Source: Fidelibacterota bacterium (GTDB lineage: Bacteria; Fidelibacterota; Marinisomatia; Marinisomatales; CAZVFT01). Taken from it: DNA of 6,116 nucleotides. The DNA lies in assembly GCA_014381485.1 (NCBI GenBank), contig JACNLN010000069.1:8974-15089 (forward strand), in the 5' to 3' direction. A model generated the notes under the pieces. The model was not told where the DNA came from, did not search any database, and saw only the letters and a program-made list of their open reading frames with translations. Of this stretch, positions 1 through 4,947 are shown in pieces; position 1 is the stretch's first letter, and each line of letters starts with the position of its first letter. The translations under genes were made by a program, and so were the position numbers.

Positions 1-78
1 ATCCGTCGAAAATATACTTCAAGTTCAAAATGTGGGATAATTACTGGGTAAAATGTCGAATATTACGTTTTTGGGTAT

Positions 79-92
79 TAACCTTAAGGTTA
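79..92. repeat. Perfect 14-bp palindrome
   Basis: TAACCTTAAGGTTA reads the same on both strands, with no spacer and no mismatch. The flanking bases (T at 78, G at 93) end the symmetry. A palindrome without a loop is more like a dimeric protein-binding site than an RNA hairpin. No gene start lies next to it, so its role is unknown. Confidence 0.6.
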
Positions 93-97
93 GTCCT

Positions 98-175
98 GCT
101 AGCAAACGGACGATTTGTTGGGGACCTGCCCCTCCACACGTTTTTTGGGTGGCAAGGGCGATAGCCATTGCTAAC
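98..175. repeat. Imperfect long stem-loop
   Basis: The outer arms GCTAGCAA (98-105) and TTGCTAAC (168-175) pair at 7 of 8 positions. Inside, GCCC (128-131) pairs with GGGC (156-159) and CCAC (134-137) pairs with GTGG (149-152), separated by small internal loops. The apical loop is 138-148. The intervening segments 106-127 and 160-167 are of unequal length, so the outer and inner stems need not form together. It could be a decayed mobile-element end or chance pairing in an intergenic region. Confidence 0.3.
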
Positions 176-256
176 GTTGGGCATAAGCTGCCGAAAACAA
201 AAGCAGTATAACCAAAGAACAAAGAATAATAATGACAGCAGAATTAACGTTCAATA

Positions 257-273
257 AAAAACGCGCTGTTTTT
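257..273 (-). terminator. Weak candidate terminator after antitoxin gene
   Basis: AAAAAC (257-262) and GTTTTT (268-273) are perfect inverted repeats around the loop GCGCT, about 35 bases past the antitoxin stop. On the minus strand the 3' arm itself supplies the T run and is followed by TATTG. A stem made almost only of A-T pairs is not a standard intrinsic terminator, so this is a position-based suggestion. Confidence 0.2.
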
Positions 274-308
274 CGTCAGGTTGATCCCATAGTTAGCTGT
301 GATACATA

Positions 309-533
309 TTATGCATATTCATAAAGTGGAGCTGTCCTTTTGGGGGTTATGGATTTTTCTAGCATACTTTCAATATGGCGAACAGTATTTGGGCCTAAAA
401 GAACATCACTACAAATTGTGCATACTTCTGCTGGAACGTTGTCAATAACAACAATCTTACCTTGATGGCGCACAGTATGAACAACTTTACGTTCTTCATA
501 TTCTCCAGGACAACCTTTAATTGTACATTTCAT
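309..533 (-). CDS. YgiT/MqsA-type zinc-finger antitoxin-like protein
   Basis: This small protein (74 residues from the start chosen here) resembles the N-terminal zinc-binding domain of the MqsA/YgiT antitoxins. Cysteines C3 and C8 (a CX4C pair) and C38 and C41 (a CXXC pair) would bind one zinc ion. Between them lies a short strand-rich segment, and after them the family-like phrase VPAEVCTIC. The C-terminus continues as a helix (NTVRHIESMLEK) and stops without the helix-turn-helix DNA-binding domain of full-length MqsA. The ATG at 533 was chosen because AGGAGG (542-547) sits 8 bases before it; an in-frame ATG at 539 overlaps the toxin stop (TGATG) but is only 2 bases from that site, and a third at 566 lies inside the toxin gene. 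The gene directly follows a DUF4258 gene, the typical partner of this family. The expected role is to bind and neutralise that protein. Family assignment is firm; antitoxin activity is inferred from family and context. Confidence 0.85.
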   Translation of the reverse strand: MKCTIKGCPGEYEERKVVHTVRHQGKIVVIDNVPAEVCTICSDVLLGPNTVRHIESMLEKSITPKRTAPLYEYA

Positions 534-538
534 TATCA

Positions 539-871
539 TCACCTCCTCTGGGTTGGTGTTATCCATTTTGGATGTTTTGGTTTATACACTGTAATTATTA
601 CCAATAATGGCAAAGACGTTGTACAAACTATATGTATATTTTCACCATTATTTGTAATACCATTAACCAAACAGCATGGACCTCTTTTATGTTCAGGATA
701 ATTCTCCAGTATTTCACCCATTGAAATTGCCTCTAATACCTCACTTAATTTTATGTCTTCCTCAACCATTTCTTGTTGACAATGTTGCGTAATACGGAGG
801 TTTTCTTTTGTCGCATGATATTTTATGTTCTCCAATATTTTTTTAAAATTGTGAAGGTCTTTTTGAGTCAT
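539..871 (-). CDS. DUF4258-family toxin-like protein
   Basis: This 110-residue protein has the DUF4258 pattern: an N-terminal helix, then ITQHCQQEMVEEDI (27-40) matching the family's S-x-H-A-x2-R-M-x-E-R-x-I stretch, EILENYPEHK (53-62), GPCCLVNG (64-71), IHIVC (79-83) and a terminal IITVYKPKHPKW (92-103). DUF4258 proteins are small and are found beside YgiT-type zinc-finger or HTH proteins; they are considered RelE-like candidate RNases. That activity is not visible from the sequence. The family's usual arginine after the histidine motif is replaced here (QEM rather than RM), so potency is uncertain. ATG 871 is the only reasonable start, because an in-frame TAA lies two codons upstream. No clear Shine-Dalgarno precedes it. 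The stop TGA shares one base with an antitoxin ATG, so the pair is probably co-transcribed and translationally coupled. It could also be a non-toxic domesticated pair. Confidence 0.8.
   Translation of the reverse strand: MTQKDLHNFKKILENIKYHATKENLRITQHCQQEMVEEDIKLSEVLEAISMGEILENYPEHKRGPCCLVNGITNNGENIHIVCTTSLPLLVIITVYKPKHPKWITPTQRR
542..547 (-). promoter_or_regulatory. Strong Shine-Dalgarno inside end of toxin gene
   Basis: AGGAGG on the minus strand lies within the last codons of the upstream DUF4258 gene. It is 8 bases from the ATG at 533 and only 2 from the ATG at 539, which favours 533 as the antitoxin start. The toxin gene has no comparable site before its own ATG. Antitoxin translation should therefore be the stronger of the two, as expected for a toxin-first operon. 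Confidence 0.7.
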
Positions 872-873
872 AA

Positions 874-891
874 CTTATTCTATTAAATAAG
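874..891. promoter_or_regulatory. Inverted repeat before toxin start, candidate operator
   Basis: CTTATT (874-879) and AATAAG (886-891) are perfect inverted repeats separated by 6 bases. The site begins only 2 bases upstream of the toxin ATG, in the place where toxin-antitoxin operons commonly carry an autoregulatory operator. Its T/A-rich core (TTTAAT on the minus strand) could also serve as a -10 element. Against the operator idea, the antitoxin here lacks a helix-turn-helix domain. Confidence 0.35.
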
Positions 892-921
892 AAATACTAT
901 CCATCCTCTTACGAATAAAAT

Positions 922-1048
922 AACCTGACCCGACGTATCGGAGTCCGGTTGAACATACTATTATGCCAATTATGGTCATAAAAAATGAGCTTCTCGTTTT
1001 AATAGATGCGATATTAACATCTATGTTTGAAAATTAAGGGAGAAGATC
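922..1048 (+). ncRNA. Three-hairpin leader of IS110 relic, possible bridge RNA
   Basis: Three stem-loops stand in a row. The first, 922-933 with 938-950, pairs 11 of 12 positions with one mismatch and one bulged A around the loop CGTA. The second, 961-968 with 973-981, has 8 base pairs with one bulged T around ATTA. The third, 1002-1008 with 1018-1024, has 7 perfect pairs around a 9-base loop. They occupy the non-coding stretch directly upstream of an IS110-family transposase relic. Elements of the IS110 group encode a structured bridge RNA in this left-end position; the IS1111 group has it at the right end. The reading as bridge RNA rests on position and structure only. I could not assign target- or donor-binding loops. 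The first hairpin could instead be an independent REP-like element, or a terminator-like hairpin on the minus strand, where TTATTTTATT follows it. Confidence 0.3.
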
Positions 1049-1759
1049 ATAATTAAGATTACACAAAAAAAAGATGACATTCAACATTTTAGCCAATTTG
1101 TATTGGCATTTGACGTGAGTAATGACAAGCTGGATTGTTATAGTGTGTATGCTGGTGGAGTCATAGAGGATTGTTTTCCCAACAGGACAGGTATCATCGA
1201 ACAGAAGCTGATTGCCTATGCTGGATTAGCTGAGTCTGTTGAGTTGAATGGGTTGCACATTCTGGTTGAGCCTACGGGTATTTATCACCAGATCTGCCAG
1301 CCGGCGGACTGGCAAATGAGGAGAGTGTGAGCAAGCTGAAGGTTGTTGAGAGTAATGATACAGGCAAGACGGACGAGAAGGATCCCCGGGTTATCCTGAT
1401 GTTGTGGAAACTGGGTAAGATACTGACAGACAGGGTGGTAAGGGGAGAATATCTTCTTTTGCGGGAGTACAACCAGATCTACGATGTTGAAGAGAAAGAG
1501 CTGGTTAGAGTTCGGAATAGGATACATGAGTATCTGGTGGAGCTGTTTTGCGATTACAGCTTTAAGAAGGATTTTCTGTATGGAAAATCGGGGAGGGCGT
1601 TGATGGAGCTCTACGGCTTCAGTCCTTACCGAATTGTCCGGTCGGGATGGGTCCGTTTCGGGAGGTGCATGGTTACTTTTTACATATCAGGAAATAAAAA
1701 GACTGAGATTATTTGGTGAAGAAATCTTTAATCAATTTATATTGACTTCTGACCCCTGA
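1049..1759 (+). pseudogene. IS110-family transposase, frameshifted and truncated
   Basis: The N-terminal DEDD (RuvC-like) domain can be followed across frames. Up to about 1310 one frame gives FVLAFDVSNDKLD (first Asp codon at 1112) and LVEPTGIYHQ (Glu codon at 1268), then stops at 1328. A second frame from about 1309 gives LANEESVSKLKVVESNDTGK and TDEKDPRVI, with the last two Asp codons at 1372 and 1381, and runs to 1719. Only about 27 codons separate the Glu motif from the ESND motif, where family members usually have about 37, so roughly 30 bases are missing near 1290-1312. From about 1660 the likeness continues in a third frame (REVHGYFLHIRK) and perhaps a fourth (LRLFGEEIFNQF, ending 1759). 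The C-terminal Tnp_20 domain with the catalytic serine is absent. The codon at the expected start, 6 bases after GGGAG (1038-1042), is ATA (1049) rather than ATG. Not functional. Confidence 0.85.
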
Positions 1760-1766
1760 ACACCAA

Positions 1767-3119
1767 TCAAAGAGTAAGTGTAAATGAACTAACCAGAATA
1801 GCAGGAACGTAAGCACCACCAAATTGCCGTCCTTCATAAGTACTCACGTCGGGAATAAGCTCAACATTGCTTGAAACTTCCTCCAGTTGGTTACCGAAAA
1901 AATTATAGATGGTGTCGTCAAACCTCATATTATTAATGGGAGAAACAATATTTCCATTCTCCACCCAGAAGCAGGCATATCGGGTCATCCCCGTGACTCT
2001 GCCGCCAATATTGTCACTCCAGTTCAAATAGTGCAAATTTGAAAGGTATAACCCTGTCCCTAATTCTTTAAGTAAATCGTCCTTATCCAAGGTACCATTT
2101 GCCATTCTGGGAGATCGCTGGTATTCTTCCTCGGGAGCGTAGTTAGACTTCATTTGATATTCTTTCGCTGTTCGAGAGCTAATGAGAGTATTGACCAACT
2201 TCCCCTTCAAAATAAGCGGAATGTAATCAGAAGATAACTCCCCATACTCATTAAATTTTGGAACGGTGCCATCACGAAAATCTTCGGATAGAGTTAATAA
2301 AGGCGAAAGAGTTTTTCCTTCCTCACGCATTTTGATGAGGGCACTTTTCCCCTGCTGAATATCACCCTCGCCGAGCCCTTCCCAGGAAAACATCCAGATG
2401 AGGTCTGCCACCGCAGCAGGACCGAAGCAGGTTCGGTAAGTTCCCGGTTTAACTTTTTTCACCGGTTGTTCCATTATTTTTATTTCTCTTTTGGATTGTT
2501 TGATTTTTTTCTCGTAACGAGACTGGTCCCACGAAGTACCGGCAAAAGTGCTTTTTACCATCTTTTCTTCCGGAGTGATGAGAGAATAATCAAACGAAAA
2601 AGTCTCGGTACTGAACCAATGTCGCTGACCAGCAGAATTAGCAGTTCCCTGAAAAATCACACCAGAAGCATAAATTCCCGCCAGATCCACGCCATGGATA
2701 GCCGGAAGAAGAGCATCTACCACATCTGCTTCTGAAAGAAGGTTTCCTTTATAAACTTCCCTGCTGGAATCTCCCTTTTTGGGAATAATCACATAGGGGT
2801 CTTCAGGGAGTTGAGATACTTCACGTCTGAGTCGTTCCAGTTCTGATATCACACGTTGTGTATCCACCTCTTTATTACCGGAAAAGGTTACTCCACCCCA
2901 TGCACTCCTTCCATTTTCAATGAAATTTAAGCCAACATCAGCGTCGCAAACTATTCCTGCCTGCCGAACGCGTGCCTTACTCAACCGGATGAAATGAGAT
3001 CGTTCTCCCTTCATAGATATAGTCAGATGTTCATCATTTCTAAGGTCTGACAGCACCTTATCACATACATTGTTAAAAACCTGCTCCATATTTTTCTCAT
3101 AGGATTGATTATGTGTCAT
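1767..3119 (-). CDS. tldE: TldE/PmbA-family protease subunit
   Basis: This 450-residue protein is the TldE (PmbA) half of the TldD/TldE heterodimer, a cytosolic protease complex that degrades unfolded peptides and, in enterobacteria, matures microcin B17 and removes the antitoxin CcdA. The N-terminal half carries the family's substrate-groove domain (about 1-215). The C-terminal half has GPAAVADLI (233-241) where TldD proteins carry their HExxxH metal motif, so no metal site is seen, as usual for TldE. GTGLYLSNLHYLNWSD (354-369) and the GRVTGMTRYACFWVENG stretch (373-389) are the conserved C-terminal landmarks. Length matches the family. The ATG at 3119 shares one base with the stop of tldD (TAATG) and has GGAG at 3127-3130, so the two genes are translationally coupled and made in similar amounts. 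The 3' end converges on the IS110 relic, but the C-terminus looks complete. Confidence 0.9.
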   Translation of the reverse strand: MTHNQSYEKNMEQVFNNVCDKVLSDLRNDEHLTISMKGERSHFIRLSKARVRQAGIVCDADVGLNFIENGRSAWGGVTFSGNKEVDTQRVISELERLRREVSQLPEDPYVIIPKKGDSSREVYKGNLLSEADVVDALLPAIHGVDLAGIYASGVIFQGTANSAGQRHWFSTETFSFDYSLITPEEKMVKSTFAGTSWDQSRYEKKIKQSKREIKIMEQPVKKVKPGTYRTCFGPAAVADLIWMFSWEGLGEGDIQQGKSALIKMREEGKTLSPLLTLSEDFRDGTVPKFNEYGELSSDYIPLILKGKLVNTLISSRTAKEYQMKSNYAPEEEYQRSPRMANGTLDKDDLLKELGTGLYLSNLHYLNWSDNIGGRVTGMTRYACFWVENGNIVSPINNMRFDDTIYNFFGNQLEEVSSNVELIPDVSTYEGRQFGGAYVPAILVSSFTLTL

Positions 3120-4561
3120 TACGATACTCCTCCAAACACCTCAATATTTTCAAAAAGACAGACGGGTGATGCATGCCCCACTCGAATTGTCTGGTTTGGT
3201 TCTCCCTTCCCACAATAGGGTGTTCCATAGATTCCAAAAGTGTCTTTGTTCCCAATCATCTTCAGACTGTGCCAGAATGGGATAGTTTTCGCCCGGTAGT
3301 TGGGATTTCGAACAGTTTTAGTTATTTCACCGTTTTCGATTAATTTTCCGTATTCGCATCCAAACTGAAATTTGATACGATAGTCATCGATTGACCAGGA
3401 TCGATTGGATTCCATAAAAACACCTCGTTCCACAGAACCGATGATCTCATTGAAGGTAGCATCCCCCGGTTCCAGATTCAGGTTTGCCATTCGATCAATA
3501 GGAGCCCGGTTCCACGAGCTGGCTCTGAGGTTAGCTACACCGGGTATTCCGGTTCGAATCTGGCTTTCTCTTCCACCTAACGCCCGAACAAGTAAGCCAT
3601 TTTTGATGATGTATTCCTTTTCAGCTTTCATTCCACCATCGTCAAAACCGTACGAGGCAAACTGCGTTTGGATAGTTGGATCAAACACAATATTCATCAG
3701 CGAAGATCCATACTGAAGTGACCCAAAATCCCCCGGTCGGACGAAACTCCAACCAGCATAATTGCGTTCATCCCCAAGAATCCGATCCAATTCCAAAGCA
3801 TGTCCCACACTTTCATGAATCTGAAGCATCATCTGATCCGGTGTTAAAACAATGGTCGTGGTTTCGGTGGGACATTCCTCAGCGGTTAACAATTCCACAA
3901 CCTCTTTGCCGACACGTTTCGCTCTTTGGATAAGCTCCATCTCGTCAAATAACTCCATTCCCATCTGATAACTTCGTCCCCGCAAACCTGCATCCGTCCG
4001 ACGCTGAATGATATTTCCCTCCTGGGCAGTTGCAGAACAGTCAGTCGTTACTAACATAAATTTCTGGTGAATATCGCTTCCATTTGAACTAACAAACCGA
4101 TAGGTAGAGTCCACAATTCTACCGTATGATTCCCGACTGACTATCTTGTCGGAAACCTTCAAAGCATTACACACCTTGAGCAGGATGTTGTTCAGCTCTC
4201 CGGGGGAAATTGAATCAGCAGTCAGTTTGTATGATGATTCATGGGTTCCGACAGATTTTGGACGGGAATCAGTGGTAAATTTGAATAGAGAATATTTAGC
4301 AGATTCCTTCGCCTGGATATATGCCTTTTCCGCTGCCTCCTGAATACTTTCCTGATCCAACCTGTTTACACTGCAGTAACCAAACTGACCATCGACAAGG
4401 GCTTCAACCATAATACCATGTGTAGTACTGGTCACATTCGATTGTGGATGGTCATCCCGGATGATGCGATGAGTGGTAATTTCTCTCACTTCCCGAAGTC
4501 CCACCCATTCAGCATTAACATCAATCTCGTTTAACGATCGGTGAATATCGAAATCTTTCAT
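3119..4561 (-). CDS. tldD: TldD-family metallopeptidase subunit
   Basis: This is the catalytic subunit of the TldD/TldE protease, a zinc metallopeptidase thought to thread short unfolded peptides through a narrow central channel. Its 480 residues match the usual length of about 480. Residues 1-230 form the N-terminal domain. The active-site helix reads QIHESVGHALELD (247-259), with H249, E250 and H254 of HExxxH. The conserved cysteine that completes the metal site in this family is C450 in PYCGKGEPNQ (448-457). All catalytic residues are present, so it should be active. The ATG at 4561 has GAGG at 4570-4573 with 8-base spacing. tldE follows with a one-base overlap, giving a two-gene operon read from the divergent intergenic region. 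Natural substrates cannot be told from the sequence; no RiPP precursor or gyrase-poison gene is visible in the window. Confidence 0.93.
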   Translation of the reverse strand: MKDFDIHRSLNEIDVNAEWVGLREVREITTHRIIRDDHPQSNVTSTTHGIMVEALVDGQFGYCSVNRLDQESIQEAAEKAYIQAKESAKYSLFKFTTDSRPKSVGTHESSYKLTADSISPGELNNILLKVCNALKVSDKIVSRESYGRIVDSTYRFVSSNGSDIHQKFMLVTTDCSATAQEGNIIQRRTDAGLRGRSYQMGMELFDEMELIQRAKRVGKEVVELLTAEECPTETTTIVLTPDQMMLQIHESVGHALELDRILGDERNYAGWSFVRPGDFGSLQYGSSLMNIVFDPTIQTQFASYGFDDGGMKAEKEYIIKNGLLVRALGGRESQIRTGIPGVANLRASSWNRAPIDRMANLNLEPGDATFNEIIGSVERGVFMESNRSWSIDDYRIKFQFGCEYGKLIENGEITKTVRNPNYRAKTIPFWHSLKMIGNKDTFGIYGTPYCGKGEPNQTIRVGHASPVCLFENIEVFGGVS

Positions 4562-4606
4562 CTCAAATTCCTCAATATCTTGTGATTATTGATTTTATTT
4601 CCTCAT

Positions 4607-4635
4607 AATTTATGAAAATTTTGACTATTCTTCAA
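4607..4635 (-). promoter_or_regulatory. Candidate sigma70-type promoter for tldDE
   Basis: On the minus strand TTGAAG (4630-4635) and TAAATT (4607-4612) are spaced by 17 bases; each matches the -35 and -10 consensus at 4 of 6 positions. Transcription would begin near 4600 and give a leader of about 40 bases before the tldD ATG. AT-rich sequence makes chance matches common. Confidence 0.3.
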
Positions 4636-4747
4636 AATTTGAATTCTTTTGCTTTTATAAAACCCTGAAGGGTAAAATCCGCAGAACAGATTTTTAGAAC
4701 CTAAGGATATACCAATCACCTTTTTTATTGTATCTATCATATAGATA

Positions 4748-4789
4748 TTTTGCGTTTTACTTTGCGGACTTAGTGGTTGAGATTTCTTT
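4748..4789. repeat. CGCAAAG-type intergenic repeat motif
   Basis: Read on the minus strand the stretch goes AACCACTAAG, then TCCGCAAAGT, then AAAACGCAAAAT, a loose reiteration of a CGCAAAG unit. I recall similar AACCAC(T/G)AAG-CGCAAAG phrases from intergenic regions of many environmental bacterial genomes. That is a recollection and was not searched. Function is unknown. Confidence 0.3.
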
Positions 4790-4879
4790 ATCTTAACCTG
4801 TCCGACTTTTAACGGACCTATCATGAAACGGACAATATTGCCCACAAAAATGTGTGAAGAACCAGTAGTAAAATTATCC

Positions 4880-4909
4880 TTGCTATCACTTTTCAAATCC
4901 TCGTAGATT
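4880..4909 (+). promoter_or_regulatory. Weak candidate promoter for M42 peptidase gene
   Basis: TTGCTA (4880-4885) and TAGATT (4904-4909) match the -35 and -10 consensus at 4 of 6 positions each, with an 18-base spacer. Initiation near 4916 would leave a leader of about 30 bases containing GGAG at 4935-4938. Position is plausible, sequence support is weak. Confidence 0.2.
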
Positions 4910-4947
4910 TTTCCATCAATTTCAACCCAAAAACGGAGAAAGAAAAA

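Larger units (their letters stand above)
1..308. other. Gene-free flank with palindrome and stem-loops
   Basis: I see no supportable gene here. One open minus-strand frame (25-222) has no ribosome-binding site, no recognisable domain and no low-complexity or membrane pattern that would argue for a protein. What can be seen is structure: a perfect 14-bp palindrome at 79-92, an imperfect stem-loop spanning 98-175, and a short A/T hairpin at 257-273 just beyond the antitoxin stop. The hexamer AACGTT occurs twice (173-178 and 246-251), the first followed by GGGCATAAGCTGC. The stretch lies downstream of the toxin-antitoxin-like pair and is most simply read as intergenic or decayed mobile sequence. 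Confidence 0.5.
922..1759 (+). mobile_element. Truncated IS110-family insertion sequence
   Basis: The remnant of an IS110-family element consists of a non-coding left flank with hairpins, a broken transposase frame and no recognisable right end. The left boundary is uncertain: 922 marks the first strong hairpin, and the true edge may lie anywhere between the toxin gene and that point. The right edge is set at the last stop (1759) of the decaying frame, 8 bases before the converging tldE stop. IS110 elements normally lack terminal inverted repeats and make no target duplication, so none is expected as a boundary mark. The element is not autonomous. Confidence 0.75.
4562..4947. other. Divergent intergenic region between tldD and M42 gene
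   Basis: These 386 AT-rich bases separate two divergently transcribed genes. They hold a candidate tldD promoter (4607-4635), a weaker candidate for the M42 gene (4880-4909), a short perfect inverted repeat GTCCG/CGGAC (4800-4804 and 4813-4817), the palindrome-like ACCCTGAAGGGT (4662-4673), and a repeat-like motif at 4748-4789. An open minus-strand frame of 97 codons (4603-4896) covers most of it. I do not accept that frame as a gene: it is Lys/Ile-rich, matches no family I know, and would run into the tldD promoter. Confidence 0.6.

Noticed and set aside
172..181. Integron attC-like core (GTTGGGC beside AAC)
   Set aside because: GTTGGGC fits the GTTRRRY core, but no matching RYYYAAC partner lies at a suitable distance on either strand, and the nearby arms have the opposite polarity to an attC site.
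25..222. 65-codon open frame on the minus strand
   Set aside because: No Shine-Dalgarno site, no domain, and it runs through the palindrome and stem-loop; structure explains the stretch better.
875..904. Nine-codon frame on the minus strand before the toxin gene, with AAGAGG directly before its ATG
   Set aside because: The purine run touches the ATG with no spacing, so it is not a usable Shine-Dalgarno; too short to support as a leader peptide.
3405..3933. Plus-strand open frames opposite tldD
   Set aside because: They are antisense shadows of a strongly conserved gene and show no domain of their own.
4603..4896. 97-codon open frame on the minus strand in the tldD/M42 intergenic region
   Set aside because: Lys/Ile-rich composition typical of AT-rich non-coding DNA, no recognised domain, no good ribosome-binding site, and its 3' end overlaps the candidate tldD promoter.
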